A program made the translations under genes and the position numbers. Shown here piece by piece: positions 8,834 through 18,705 of a stretch of DNA of 64,000 bases. This DNA comes from JANNNF01 sp963772935 (lineage in GTDB: Bacteria > Pseudomonadota > Alphaproteobacteria > Rhodobacterales > Rhodobacteraceae): assembly GCA_963772935.1 (NCBI GenBank), contig CAVYZK010000009.1:434001-498000 (forward strand), given 5' to 3'. How positions within the stretch are numbered: the first letter of the stretch is position 1; each line of letters begins with the position of its first letter. The notes under the pieces were generated by a model. That model was not told the origin of the DNA. It saw only the letters and a program-made list of their open reading frames with translations, and searched no databases.

Positions 8834-9592
8834 TCAGCCCTTGCGTTCGTCCGCCACCAGTTTTCGCATATCGTCCAGCGGGATATAGCCGCGCACCATG
8901 CTGCCCTGGAACACGAACATCGGCGTGCCGTTGATATCCATCGCCGACCCAAGCGCGTGATTGGCGTCGATCACGGCCTTGACCTCGGGGCCTGCCATCC
9001 GTTCGGTGATCTTGGCCGCATCATGGCCCATATCGGTCGCCATCCGTGCCAGCGTTTCCGGCGTCGCATCGCCGCGCAGGGTCATCAGCGCGTCATGCGT
9101 GGCCTTGTAGGCGTCGTCGCCATACAGTTGCAGCACCGCTACCGCATAGCGCGCAGACAGCAATGACCCTTCGCCGAGGATCGGAAATTCCTTCACGATC
9201 AGGCGGATATTGCCGTCAGCTTTTACCAGCTCTTCAATCTCTGGCTGGGCTTTGCGGCAATAGCCGCAGCGGTAATCCATGAATTCCACGATGGTGATAT
9301 CACCATCCGGGTTGCCGCCCACCCACGATGCCGGGTCTTTGAAAATGGCGTCGGCATTGGACACCAGCAGGGCTTTGTCACGCTCGCCTGCCGCCTGATC
9401 TTCGCGCGATTGCAGCACGTTCATCGCCTCGACAATCACATCGGGGTTTTCGACCAGATAGGCGCGCACTTCATCTCGAAAGGCTGTGCGCTCGGCATCT
9501 GTCATCTCACCCAAGCCGCCCGCGATCGCAGTGCTGGTCAAAAGGCCAATGACCAAGGGGGCGGCGATCAGGGCTGGCAGCAAGGCGCGCAT
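8834..9592 (-). CDS. DsbA-family periplasmic thiol oxidoreductase
   Basis: A 252-residue secreted thioredoxin-fold protein. A signal peptide (MRALLPALIAAPLVIGLL, cleavage near AIAGG) is followed by a helical N-terminal extension (about residues 30-85) and a DsbA/Com1-like domain with active site DYRCGYCRKAQ (CxxC). The cis-proline loop is INGTPMF near residue 225. This architecture resembles ScsC/BdbD-like proteins with an N-terminal helical region that can mediate oligomerisation. It may oxidise or isomerise disulphides in exported proteins. ATG at 9592 has CGGAGA upstream; the longer frame to 9673 would destroy the signal peptide. It is divergent from the aminotransferase gene. Confidence 0.9.
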   Translation of the reverse strand: MRALLPALIAAPLVIGLLTSTAIAGGLGEMTDAERTAFRDEVRAYLVENPDVIVEAMNVLQSREDQAAGERDKALLVSNADAIFKDPASWVGGNPDGDITIVEFMDYRCGYCRKAQPEIEELVKADGNIRLIVKEFPILGEGSLLSARYAVAVLQLYGDDAYKATHDALMTLRGDATPETLARMATDMGHDAAKITERMAGPEVKAVIDANHALGSAMDINGTPMFVFQGSMVRGYIPLDDMRKLVADERKG

Positions 9593-9685
9593 AGGGTGTC
9601 TCCGACAGATATGATGTGCGGTCACGGGGTTGACCTTGTGCCGCCAAACGGGACACTCACGCGCATGAACCATAAAGGGCGGGCA

Positions 9686-10833
9686 ATGAACAGATCAAGG
9701 CGCGGTCAGGTTGATCCCTTCATTGTGATGGATGTGGTTGAGGCTGCCCGGGTGCTGGAAGCGCAGGGGCGATCTGTGATCCATATGGAGGTGGGCCAGC
9801 CCGGGACCGGGGCCCCGTTGGGCGCGCAACAGGCGGTGGCGGCGGCGCTGGATCAGCCGTTGGGCTATACCGTCGCCTTGGGCTTGCCTGCGCTGCGGGC
9901 GGGGATCGCGGATTTGTACCGCCGCTGGTACGGGGTGGATGGTATCGCCCGACCGGGTGATCGTGACGGCAGGGTCGTCGGCGGCGTTTCTGCTGGCCTT
10001 CACAGCGCTGTTTGATGCGGGCGACCGGGTGGGGATGGGGGAACCCGGCTATCCGTCCTATCGCCAGATTTTGCGGGCGCTGAGCCTGACCCCGGTGGGT
10101 ATTCCTGCGTCAGACGGGAACAGGTTGCAACCCGTGCCGGGGGATATGGAAGGATTGGATATCAAGGGGTTGATCATTGCATCCCCCGGCAATCCGTCCG
10201 GCACCATGCTGTCACGAAGCGCCCTTGCAGACCTGATCGCCTACGCCGATCAGCGGGATATCGCCTTCATCTCGGATGAGATTTACCACGGGCTGCACTA
10301 CGGCGACCGGGCCGTATCGGCGTTGGAGATCACGGACAACGCCTATGTGATCAACTCGTTCTCCAAGTATTTCTCGATGACGGGCTGGCGCATCGGCTGG
10401 ATGATCGTGCCGCCCGACCATGTACGCCTGATCGAACGGCTGGCGCAGAATATGTTCATCTGCCCGCCCCATGTGGCGCAGGTCGCGGCTTTGGCGGCAC
10501 TGGACTGTGAGGCCGGAGGCCGAGGCCAACCGCGTGACCTATGCCACCAATCGCCGCCTGATGCTGGACGGGTTGCCGCGTGCGGGGTTCACCCACATCG
10601 CGCCGCCTGATGGGGCGTTCTACATCTATGCCGACGTGTCGGACCTGACCGCCGACAGCCGTGCCTTTGCTGAGGAATTGCTGCACGGGGCAGGGGTGGC
10701 AGTGACGCCTGGCCTCGATTTCGATCCGGTGCGGGGGCATAAAACCTTGCGGTTTTCCTATGCCCGCAGCACGGCGGATATCACCGAAGGGCTGGCCCGG
10801 TTGCAGGCCTATATGGCGGGACGGCAGGCATGA
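9686..10833 (+). CDS. PLP-dependent class I/II aminotransferase (two frameshifts)
   Basis: A fold-type I aminotransferase of about 380 residues, resembling aspartate/aromatic transaminases. The sequence changes frame twice. An extra G at 9941-9942 breaks it after YGVD, and the next frame continues with SPDRVIVTAGSSAAFLLAF. An extra G at 10515-10516 breaks it after LDCEA, continuing with EANRVTYATNRRLM. Recognisable motifs are ASPGNPSGTM, the PLP-binding ISDEIYHGLHYG and the Schiff-base lysine in SFSKYFSMTGWRIGW; FSYARS supplies the carboxylate-binding Arg. The amino acid used is not clear. ATG 9686 follows AAAGGG; an alternative start is 9665. The stop overlaps the start of the amidase gene by four bases. 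Confidence 0.9.
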
Positions 10834-12026
10834 TCCGGGTGTTGGTGTTCGTGCTGGCGATGCTGGCGCAGGGGGCTGCGGCACAGGATTTGTCTGCCCT
10901 TGCCCGGCTGGTGCCGGATCAATCTGCAATTGCCCTGTCAGGGGCAGATGTGCAGGTGACGCTTGGCCTGACGCAATCGGTGCCGTGGCGGGTGCGGGTG
11001 TTGGACACGCCGCCGCGCGTGGTGGTGGATACCCGAGAGGTGGATTGGGCAGGCCTGCCCGACGTTGCCCAGACCGGGCCGATGGTTGCGATGCGGGCAG
11101 GCATCTTCCGCCCCGGCTGGTCGCGGTTGGTGATGGAACTGTCCGGCCCGCATCTGGTGACACTCGCGGAAATGGCCACGTCTGACGCGGGGGCCGTTCT
11201 GCGCCTGACGCTGACGCCCGCCACCTCGCAAGCCTTTGCCGCGGCGGCCAGTCTGCCCGAACCGCCCGAATGGTCGCTGCCCAAACCCGCCGAGGTGCCG
11301 GTGCTGCCGCCGCGTGGTACAGGCCCGGTGATGGTGGTGCTGGACCCCGGTCATGGCGGGCTGGACCCGGGGGCCGAACGGGATGGCCACAGCGAGGCCG
11401 GACTGATGCTGACCTTTGCGCGAGAGCTGAAAGAGGTGTTGCTGCGCGATGGCCGCTTTGCAGTGACGATGACGCGCGATGATAATGTGTTCGTGCCGCT
11501 GGAAACCCGCATCTCCATTGCGCGGGCTGCGGGCGCGCAGGTATTTATCGCGCTGCATGCCGACGCGCTTGCCGAAGGGCAGGCCAGTGGGGCCACGATC
11601 TACACCCTGTCAGAGGAAGCCTCGGATGAGGCCTCCGCCACCCTTGCCGAACGCCATGACCGCGACGATCTGCTGGCGGGGGTGGATCTGACGGAACAGG
11701 ATGATCTGGTGGCGGGGGTGCTGATGGATATGGCCCGCACCGTGACGGAACCGCGCACCGAACGTCTGGCACAGGCGCTGGAGGGGGCGATCAAGGCGGC
11801 AGAGGTGCGGATGCACCGCAAACCGCTGCAACGGGCGGGGTTTTCGGTGCTGAAATCGCCCGACATTCCATCCGTTCTGATCGAACTTGGGTTTTTATCC
11901 TCGGCCCGCGATCTGGCGCATCTGGTGGACCCCGACTGGCGTGCGACCATGGCAGGCGCTTTGCGCGATGGATTGGCGACCTGGGTCACCGAGGACGCAG
12001 CCCTTGCGGCGGTCGCACATGACTGA
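10830..12026 (+). CDS. amiC: N-acetylmuramoyl-L-alanine amidase (AmiC-type)
   Basis: A 398-residue zinc amidase that cuts the bond between MurNAc and the stem peptide, splitting septal peptidoglycan during cell separation. A signal peptide (MIRVLVFVLAMLAQGAAAQD) is followed by an N-terminal AMIN-like targeting domain at about residues 30-135 and the amidase_3 domain at about 170-385. Zinc ligands are visible in LDPGHGGLDPGA (His), the second His in ALHADA, and the catalytic Glu in LIELGFLSSARD. Family genes are often called amiA/B/C; the letter is a best guess. It is coupled to the upstream aminotransferase by an ATGA overlap, and PBP1A follows 100 bases on. Confidence 0.92.
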   Translation: MIRVLVFVLAMLAQGAAAQDLSALARLVPDQSAIALSGADVQVTLGLTQSVPWRVRVLDTPPRVVVDTREVDWAGLPDVAQTGPMVAMRAGIFRPGWSRLVMELSGPHLVTLAEMATSDAGAVLRLTLTPATSQAFAAAASLPEPPEWSLPKPAEVPVLPPRGTGPVMVVLDPGHGGLDPGAERDGHSEAGLMLTFARELKEVLLRDGRFAVTMTRDDNVFVPLETRISIARAAGAQVFIALHADALAEGQASGATIYTLSEEASDEASATLAERHDRDDLLAGVDLTEQDDLVAGVLMDMARTVTEPRTERLAQALEGAIKAAEVRMHRKPLQRAGFSVLKSPDIPSVLIELGFLSSARDLAHLVDPDWRATMAGALRDGLATWVTEDAALAAVAHD

Positions 12027-12074
12027 TCATGCGCAGGGTGCCGCCACTGTGACATTCCCCCATCCCCCAAGCTT

Positions 12075-12101
12075 TTGACGGCGGCGCGCGTCTGGTATAA
12101 A
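12075..12101 (+). promoter_or_regulatory. Possible promoter for the PBP1A gene
   Basis: TTGACG at 12075-12080 and TATAAA at 12096-12101 resemble -35 and -10 elements, about 30 bases before the GTG of the PBP1A gene. The 15-base spacer is short, so this is tentative. Confidence 0.35.
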
Positions 12102-12132
12102 CGGCCAAGCATACGGAATAGGGGTTTTGCGG

Positions 12133-14688
12133 GTGTTCAGATTCATCGGCTCGTTCTTCGGGGCCATCTTCACTGCAGTGACCCTTGGCCTGTTGTTCGC
12201 AGCGCTAAGCGTGGGTGCGATTTTTTTCATGTATTCCCGTGACTTGCCCAGTCATGAGGTGCTTGCAAACTATACCCCCGCGACCATCAGCCGGATCTAT
12301 TCCGGTGAGGGGCGGATCATCGACGAATTCGCGCAGGAACGCCGCCTGTTCGTGCCGACCGAAGATATTCCCGAACTGGTCAAACACGCTTTCGTGTCTG
12401 CCGAGGACAAGAATTTCTACACCCATCACGGCTATGACACCCGGGGCATCGTCGCCGCAGGGATCGAGGCCCTGCAATCGCGGGGCAGCAACGTGCGCGG
12501 TGCATCGACCATCACCCAGCAGGTGATGAAGAACTTCCTGCTTGACGGGTCACGGTCGGTGGAACGCAAGGTCAAGGAAATCATCCTCGCGACCCGGCTG
12601 GAACAGACGTTGTCCAAGGACAAAATTCTGGAACTGTATCTGAACGAGATTTTCCTTGGCAAAAACTCCTACGGCGTTGCGGCTGCCGCCCAGACCTATT
12701 TCAACAAGCCGCTGACCGCCCTTGCCCCGCATGAGGCTGCGATGCTGGCGTCCATGCCGCAGGCCCCCGGCAAGTATGACCCGGTGACGGGCAAGGAACG
12801 CCTGACCGAACGGCGCAACTATGTGCTGCGTGAGATGTGGCAGAACGGTTATATTGATCAGGCGACCTATGAGGCTGAACGGGTTCTGCCGCTGAAATCC
12901 GTGCAGAACGGCGATTATCCGGGGTTCCGCGAAAGCCTGCCGCCGCGTGGCTATTTCACCGATGAGATCAGGCGCCAGCTGTCTGGCACCTTTGGCGAGG
13001 AAGAATTTTTCGGCGGCGGTCTGACAATTCGTGCCACCGTAGACCCCGAATTGCAGGAATCCGCTGCCAAGGCGCTGCGGGCGGGCCTCGAACGTTATGA
13101 CCGGGGCCGGGGCGTCTGGCGCGGCACGGGCAAGACGATTGCGGCAGAAAAGCTGACCTCCGAGCCCGATTGGCGCGCCGCACTTGCCGACACACCCGCC
13201 CCCCGCGATGTCGACGGCTGGCACCCCGCCGTTGTGCTGGAGGTCGGCGAGACCGCCGCCCGCATCGGGATTGAAGGCGTTCAGGACGATGAGGATGGCC
13301 ATTTCATCCCGGCCGAGGATGTGACCTGGGCCCGCAAGCGTCTGGCCGATGGCAAGCTGGCCAAGAAGGCGCGCGTGGCGGGCGATCTGGTGGCCGTGGG
13401 TGACGTGGTGCTGGTGCGCGCGGTGACGAATGACGACGACAGCTTCAACCGCTGGTCGCTGCGTCAGGTGCCTGAAGTGCAGGGCGCATTCATGGCGATG
13501 GACGTGAACTCGGGCCGGGTTCTGGCGATGCAGGGCGGGTTTTCCTATCAGGATTCGGTGTTCAACCGCACCACCCAAGCCACGCGCCAACCGGGGTCCA
13601 GCTTCAAACCCTTCGTCTATGCGGCGGCGCTCGATTCAGGCTTTACCCCTGCCACCATTGTGGTCGATGCCCCGATTGAAATTGAAACGCCGCAAGGGTT
13701 GTGGACGCCGAAGAACGCATCGAACAAGTTCTACGGCCCCACCCCGCTGCGCACCGGGATCGAGCAAAGCCGGAACCTGATGACGGTGCGGATTGCCGAA
13801 GAAATCGGCATGCAGACCGTGGCAGGCTATGCCGAACGCTTTGGCGTGTATGACCGGATGGACCCGTTTCTGGCCAACGCTCTTGGCGCGCAGGAAACCA
13901 CCCTGTTCAAGATGGTGGCAGCCTATTCGATGTTCGCCAATGGCGGCGAGAGGGTGGAACCGACGCTGGTGGACCGGGTGCAGGACCGGTTCGGCAAGAC
14001 CATCTACCGCCACGACCAACGCGTGTGCGAGGATTGCACTTCGGGCGGGTTGCCGCGCGGGCAGGGGGTGCATATCACCTCAAACCGCGAACGGGTGATG
14101 GACGCGATCACCGCCTATCAGTTGACCTCCATGATGCAGGGCGTGGTCGAACGCGGCACCGCGCGTGGCATCAACCTGCCGGTTCCGGTGGCGGGCAAGA
14201 CGGGCACGACCAATGACGCCAAGGACGTGTGGTTCATCGGCTTCACCAGCAACGTGGCGGCGGGCTGCTACATCGGCTACGACCAGCCGCGCACCTTGGG
14301 GGATGGAGCCTCAGGCGGCGGGTTCTGCGGCCCGGTGTTTGAGAGCTTCATGAAAACCGCAATCAAGAAATACGGTGGCGGCCCGTTCCGCGTGCCACCG
14401 GGCGGGTATTTCATCAAGATCGACCGGTTCACCGGTGCGCGTCTTTCCGATGATGCGACGGGCGATTATGTGGTGTCGGAATACTTCCGCGAAGGCGAAG
14501 ACCCGATCTTCGGCCTTGGTGCGATGGTGGATGGTGGGTTTGAAATGGGCTCCAACCTGCCACTGTTTGCCTATGGCGAAGGCGAGGGTGGCGGTTCTGC
14601 GGCAACTGTCACCACCGCCTCGGGCAAAACCAAGGTGGTGCCGAAAAAGGCTGACTTTGGCACCCTGTCTTCGGGCGGGTTGTATTAA
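12133..14688 (+). CDS. mrcA: Penicillin-binding protein 1A (bifunctional glycosyltransferase/transpeptidase)
   Basis: An 851-residue class A PBP that polymerises lipid II and crosslinks the strands in the periplasm. A short cytoplasmic tail and membrane helix (residues 5-35) precede the GT51 domain, with the catalytic Glu in SAEDKNFYTHHGYD and the second motif RGASTITQQVMKN. A large insert lies at about 330-430 (OB-like). The transpeptidase domain has the active Ser in QPGSSFKPF, the SRN motif (EQSRNLM) and KTGTTN. GTG at 12133 is chosen because AGGGG is eight bases upstream; TTG at 12127 would be only two bases from it. The family length is typical and the gene is intact. Confidence 0.95.
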   Translation: MFRFIGSFFGAIFTAVTLGLLFAALSVGAIFFMYSRDLPSHEVLANYTPATISRIYSGEGRIIDEFAQERRLFVPTEDIPELVKHAFVSAEDKNFYTHHGYDTRGIVAAGIEALQSRGSNVRGASTITQQVMKNFLLDGSRSVERKVKEIILATRLEQTLSKDKILELYLNEIFLGKNSYGVAAAAQTYFNKPLTALAPHEAAMLASMPQAPGKYDPVTGKERLTERRNYVLREMWQNGYIDQATYEAERVLPLKSVQNGDYPGFRESLPPRGYFTDEIRRQLSGTFGEEEFFGGGLTIRATVDPELQESAAKALRAGLERYDRGRGVWRGTGKTIAAEKLTSEPDWRAALADTPAPRDVDGWHPAVVLEVGETAARIGIEGVQDDEDGHFIPAEDVTWARKRLADGKLAKKARVAGDLVAVGDVVLVRAVTNDDDSFNRWSLRQVPEVQGAFMAMDVNSGRVLAMQGGFSYQDSVFNRTTQATRQPGSSFKPFVYAAALDSGFTPATIVVDAPIEIETPQGLWTPKNASNKFYGPTPLRTGIEQSRNLMTVRIAEEIGMQTVAGYAERFGVYDRMDPFLANALGAQETTLFKMVAAYSMFANGGERVEPTLVDRVQDRFGKTIYRHDQRVCEDCTSGGLPRGQGVHITSNRERVMDAITAYQLTSMMQGVVERGTARGINLPVPVAGKTGTTNDAKDVWFIGFTSNVAAGCYIGYDQPRTLGDGASGGGFCGPVFESFMKTAIKKYGGGPFRVPPGGYFIKIDRFTGARLSDDATGDYVVSEYFREGEDPIFGLGAMVDGGFEMGSNLPLFAYGEGEGGGSAATVTTASGKTKVVPKKADFGTLSSGGLY

Positions 14689-14737
14689 GCATTCCAGTTT
14701 GATCCCAAGCTTGACTCGCACGGTCTTGTTAGGGAGG

Positions 14738-14760
14738 GTTACAGGCCTTTAACCTGTAAC
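14738..14760. promoter_or_regulatory. Perfect inverted repeat before RTX gene 2
   Basis: GTTACAGG and CCTGTAAC are perfect 8-base arms with a 7-base spacer, placed 11 bases before the ATG of the RTX gene and directly before its CGGAG ribosome site. It could be an operator or an mRNA hairpin that affects translation. The regulator is unknown. Confidence 0.55.
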
Positions 14761-14771
14761 CGGAGCAATTT

Positions 14772-16817
14772 ATGAACTTTCTTGGCAACCTCTCCATTGT
14801 TGATCCGCGCCGACTTTGCAACTCACCAGAGCTTGCCGGGGCCGTGGCCTCGGTGGTGACCGAGATTAATGGCACCCTCTATGTGTTTGTCGCCGCGCAA
14901 TATGACGATGGCGTGCAAGTGCTGAAACTGGCTGACAATCAGCTGGAAACCGTGTTCAGCATCGGCGACACCAACGCCTTGGCATTGCAAGGTGCTACGG
15001 AACTGCGGATCGTGGAATCAGGCGGCGAGAAATTCCTGATCGTGCTCGCCCCCGGCGATGACGGGATTTCGTCGTTCCGGATTGATCAGACCCCCGGGGC
15101 CACCGAAGGCCATTTGGTACCAGCGCAATCGCTGTATGACGGCGGATCGCTGGCGTTGTTTGCCGACAGCTATCTGATGGAAACGGTGACCACGTCTGCA
15201 GGGGCCTTTGTGATCACGGCTAGTCAGTCCGACGATGCGCTGAATGTTCTGCGGGTCGAGGCCGATGGCCAGTTCACCTTTGTCGACTCTGTGGCCGACA
15301 GCGAAGATGCGGATTACAACCTCAATGGAGCGTGGTCGGTGGCAGTGCATCAGACCGGTGCCCAAACTTATGTTTACGTGTCCGGCAGTGATGATGCGGG
15401 CCTCAGCGTGTTCAGCATGTCCGCAGGCGGGACGCTGACATCGGTGCAGGACGTGGAGCTGACGCAATACGCGGTCATTCAGCACATGACGGTCGTGCCG
15501 GCCAATGGTGGCCATTATCTTGTGGTGTCAGAATCTGATACCAACCGGCTGATCACCTATGAAATCGGGGCAGGCGGGGCTTTGACCTTTGTGTCGCAGC
15601 TGATCTACGACGTTTCCAACACGCAGCTGCAATTCAATGATTTTACCCGGCTGGAAACCATGGTCATTGATGGCGTGGCTTTCGTGGTCGGGGCAAGTTC
15701 GTCAAGCGACGCGGTTGTGGTGTTTGGTCTTGATCAGAATGGCGTCTTGTCGCTGACCACCAGTCTGGCCTCGACTGCGTTGAATGGCGTGTTCGGATTG
15801 ACGGCGTTTCAGCATGCGGGGCGGCAATATGTGCTGTCCTCGGCGCGCGATGCCAGCAGCATCACGTTGCTGGAGGTAGGGGCTGCGGATGATCCGCTGG
15901 TGGCGACGCAGGGCGATGACCAGATCGTCGGGTTGGGCGGCGACGATGACATTGTAGCGCGCGGCGGCAACGATCTGGTTTACGGCGGCGATGGGGACGA
16001 TGTGGTGTCGGGCCGGGCGGGTGATGACAGCTTGCTTGGGGGCGCAGGTCAGGATGTTTTGCTGGGCGGGGCGGGCAATGACATCCTGCAAGGTGGAACA
16101 GCGGCCGACATTCTGATGGGCAATACCGGTGTTGATACACTCAGCTATAGCGCGTCTGCGGCAGCCGTGACGGTAAACCTAGGCACTGGTACGGCAAGTG
16201 GTGGGGACGCCAGCGGCGATGTATTCATCGGAATGGAAGCGCTGATCGGATCGGCGCGGTCGGACGCGCTGACAGGAAGTGCCGGGGCCAACCGGATCGA
16301 AAGTGGGGCTGGCAATGACACTGTGTTAGGGCTTCAAGGCGTTGACGTTCTTTACGGCGGCGATGGAAACGACCAGATTTACGGTGGCGATCAGGCGGAT
16401 CGGCTGTTCGGTGATCTTGGGCGGGACACAATCAACGGCGATACCGGCAACGACGTGCTGCGGGGCGGTGGCAGCAATGACGTGATTTACGGTGGGACCG
16501 GAAATGACGAGTTATTCGGCGATGCCGGCAACGACACGCTGGTGGGAGATGCCGGTGACGACATCATGGATGGCGGCGGTGGCGTTGACATCTTCCGGTT
16601 CATTCCAGGGCTTGGTTCTGACCAGATCAATGGCTTTAGCATTGCTGAAGACATACTGGATCTGTCGGCAATTACCGGGATCAATTCGCTCGCCGAATTC
16701 CGCACGGCTGCCGTATCATTTGGGGGCAACACTGTGGTCAATCTGCCGGATGACGAATCCATCTTCCTGATCGGTGTCATTGAAACCCAGTTTACAGTGG
16801 CCAACTTCATTTTTTGA
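14772..16817 (+). CDS. RTX calcium-binding protein 2 with N-terminal beta-propeller-like domain
   Basis: A 681-residue protein probably exported by type I secretion. Residues 20-370 contain six or seven repeats of about 50 residues, each with a hydrophobic strand such as GTLYVFVAAQYDDGVQVLKL or QTYVYVSGSDDAGLSVFSM. They resemble lactonase-type (YVTN/Lgal) beta-propeller blades. From about 375 to 610 there are many GGxGxDxL nonapeptides (VYGGDGDDVVSGRAGDDSLL and on), split by a non-repeat block (SYSASAAAVTVNLGTG). The C-terminal 60 residues (FSIAEDILDLSAITGINS) fit the RTX C-terminal end that carries the uncleaved secretion signal. No cleavable signal peptide is visible. Its function may be adhesion or enzyme activity; this is not shown by the sequence. 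Confidence 0.9.
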   Translation: MNFLGNLSIVDPRRLCNSPELAGAVASVVTEINGTLYVFVAAQYDDGVQVLKLADNQLETVFSIGDTNALALQGATELRIVESGGEKFLIVLAPGDDGISSFRIDQTPGATEGHLVPAQSLYDGGSLALFADSYLMETVTTSAGAFVITASQSDDALNVLRVEADGQFTFVDSVADSEDADYNLNGAWSVAVHQTGAQTYVYVSGSDDAGLSVFSMSAGGTLTSVQDVELTQYAVIQHMTVVPANGGHYLVVSESDTNRLITYEIGAGGALTFVSQLIYDVSNTQLQFNDFTRLETMVIDGVAFVVGASSSSDAVVVFGLDQNGVLSLTTSLASTALNGVFGLTAFQHAGRQYVLSSARDASSITLLEVGAADDPLVATQGDDQIVGLGGDDDIVARGGNDLVYGGDGDDVVSGRAGDDSLLGGAGQDVLLGGAGNDILQGGTAADILMGNTGVDTLSYSASAAAVTVNLGTGTASGGDASGDVFIGMEALIGSARSDALTGSAGANRIESGAGNDTVLGLQGVDVLYGGDGNDQIYGGDQADRLFGDLGRDTINGDTGNDVLRGGGSNDVIYGGTGNDELFGDAGNDTLVGDAGDDIMDGGGGVDIFRFIPGLGSDQINGFSIAEDILDLSAITGINSLAEFRTAAVSFGGNTVVNLPDDESIFLIGVIETQFTVANFIF

Positions 16818-16919
16818 CGCCCGCTTGCAGCGTTTCCACCAAGGCAGTATAAGCCGGAACAATCCGCAACGCCGCCATATCTCCGGCGGCGTTGCCTTTT
16901 TCAAGGCGGACCTCGTCCG

Positions 16920-18047
16920 ATGCGCACCGAAATTCAGTACCTCGCCGATGCGATCCGCAAATCCTTGAAACTGCTGGGGCAGCGGATGGATATAGAAACC
17001 GCCCCCTACCGGTTGGAGGAGTTCGACGCGCTGATCGAGGCCCCCGATTTATGGTCCGACCCTGCCAAGGCGCAGGGGCTGATGCGCAAGCGGCAGCAAT
17101 TGATTGACGCGATGTCCACCTACCGGATGATCGAGAACGGGTTGCGCGACAATGCCGAGCTGATCGAGATGGGCGAGGCCGAGGGTGACGCCGAGATCGT
17201 GGCCGAGGCCGAAGCCGCGCTGAAATCCCTGGCCGAAACCGCCGCCGCCAAAGAGCTGGAGGCGCTGCTGGATGGCGAGGCGGATGGCAACGACACATTC
17301 CTTGAGATCAACGCGGGCGCGGGCGGGACCGAGTCCTGCGACTGGGCCAGCATGCTGGCGCGCATGTATGTGCGGTGGGCGGAAAAGAAGGGCTACACCG
17401 TCGAGTTGCAGGCAGAATCCGCGGGCGACGAGACCGGGATCAAATCAGCGGGTTACAAGATTTCCGGCCGCAATGCCTATGGCTGGCTGAAGTCGGAATC
17501 GGGTGTGCATCGTCTGGTGCGGATCAGCCCCTTCGGGTCTGCCGACAAACGCCAGACCTCTTTCGCGTCGGTCTGGGTCTATCCGGTGGTGGATGACAAC
17601 ATCGAGATCGACATCCCCGACCGTGATATCCGCATCGACACCTACCGGTCGTCAGGGGCCGGGGGGCAGCACGTCAACACCACCGACTCGGCCGTGCGGA
17701 TCACCCATTTGCCGACCAATATCGTGGTGACTTCGTCGATGAAATCGCAGCACCAGAACCGCGAGGCCTGCATGAACGCGCTGCGGTCACGCCTGTATCA
17801 GCTCGAACTGGACCGCCGCAACGCAAGCATCAACGCGCAGCATGACGCCAAGGGCGATGCGGGCTGGGGCAATCAGATCCGGTCCTACGTGTTGCAGCCC
17901 TATCAGATGGTCAAGGATTTGCGCACCAATGTGGAAACATCCGATACCGGCGGCGTGCTGGACGGCGATCTGGACAAGTTCATGGCCGCGACGCTTGCGA
18001 TGGATGTGGCGGGCAAATCCCGCGCCGAGGCGAACGCAGCCGACTAA
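16920..18047 (+). CDS. prfB: Peptide chain release factor 2
   Basis: A 375-residue class I release factor that ends translation at UGA and UAA. Visible motifs are the stop-codon-reading SPF in RISPFGSADKRQ and the peptidyl-transferase GGQ in SSGAGGQHVNTTDSAV. The N-terminal helical domain is complete (MRTEIQYLADAIRKSLKLLG). The reading frame is continuous: there is no in-frame UGA and no programmed +1 frameshift, unlike the E. coli gene. The ATG at 16920 starts the protein at the expected residue. It stands alone between the RTX gene and a hairpin terminator. Confidence 0.97.
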   Translation: MRTEIQYLADAIRKSLKLLGQRMDIETAPYRLEEFDALIEAPDLWSDPAKAQGLMRKRQQLIDAMSTYRMIENGLRDNAELIEMGEAEGDAEIVAEAEAALKSLAETAAAKELEALLDGEADGNDTFLEINAGAGGTESCDWASMLARMYVRWAEKKGYTVELQAESAGDETGIKSAGYKISGRNAYGWLKSESGVHRLVRISPFGSADKRQTSFASVWVYPVVDDNIEIDIPDRDIRIDTYRSSGAGGQHVNTTDSAVRITHLPTNIVVTSSMKSQHQNREACMNALRSRLYQLELDRRNASINAQHDAKGDAGWGNQIRSYVLQPYQMVKDLRTNVETSDTGGVLDGDLDKFMAATLAMDVAGKSRAEANAAD

Positions 18048-18143
18048 CCTTATCTAAAATTTACATCCTCTTTGCTCAAATATCCCGGGGTCCGGGGCTG
18101 GCCCCGGGGGCTGCAACCCGCGCAACCCCGCAGAACCAAAAAC

Positions 18144-18169
18144 AAAAGGCACCCCACAGGGTGCCTTTG
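18144..18169. terminator. Bidirectional hairpin terminator between prfB and bactofilin gene
   Basis: AAAGGCACCC and GGGTGCCTTT form a GC stem with an A/T run on both sides, between the convergent prfB and bactofilin genes, so it can serve both strands. Confidence 0.7.
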
Positions 18170-18189
18170 TCATTCGTATGAGGCAAAGA

Positions 18190-18705
18190 TCAGACCCCGT
18201 CGCCCGGCTTGACCACGGGTGCGGCCTGCATCGCAGGGGCGGGCGGCACGGTGCGGCCGCTTTGCAGCGGATCTTCCTGGCGCTGGACGGAGCCTTCGAA
18301 ATGGGCACCCGATTCAATCGCGATGGTTTTGTGGATGATGTCGCCTTCCACGCGGGCGGTAGAGGTCAGGCGCACTTTGAGGCCCCGAACCCGGCCAATC
18401 ACCCGGCCGTTGACGACGATATCGTCGGCAACAATCTCGCCCCGGATGGTGGCGGTTTCGCCCACGGTCAGCAGGTGGGCACGGATATCGCCCTCAACCG
18501 TCCCTTCAACCTGAATATCACCGGTGGTGCGCAGATTGCCCACCACGGTCAGATCGGATGACAGAACCGAGGCCGCAGCCTTGGTCTTGGGGGACGACGG
18601 GGTGAAATCCATCGAAGGTTTGGTCATTGATGCCTCCGGGGCTTTCGGCTTGTCGGTGTCGCCAGCTTTGGGGCCTGGCTCGTTTATTCTGCTTTTAGAA
18701 AACAT
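18190..18705 (-). CDS. Bactofilin (polymer-forming cytoskeletal protein)
   Basis: A 171-residue bactofilin, a beta-helical protein that polymerises into filaments without nucleotide and serves as a scaffold for envelope enzymes. The DUF583 core lies at about residues 45-145, with repeating hydrophobic turns (VLSSDLTVVGNLRTTGDIQV, then EGTVEGDIRAHLLTVGETA). Both termini are disordered and proline- or lysine-rich, as in other bactofilins. The gene overlaps the end of an M23 peptidase gene by 11 bases. This pairing recurs in bacteria and suggests that the filament positions the peptidase. Confidence 0.95.
   Translation of the reverse strand: MFSKSRINEPGPKAGDTDKPKAPEASMTKPSMDFTPSSPKTKAAASVLSSDLTVVGNLRTTGDIQVEGTVEGDIRAHLLTVGETATIRGEIVADDIVVNGRVIGRVRGLKVRLTSTARVEGDIIHKTIAIESGAHFEGSVQRQEDPLQSGRTVPPAPAMQAAPVVKPGDGV

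Noticed and set aside
16920..18047. Programmed +1 frameshift in prfB
   Set aside because: The reading frame is continuous with no in-frame UGA near codon 25.
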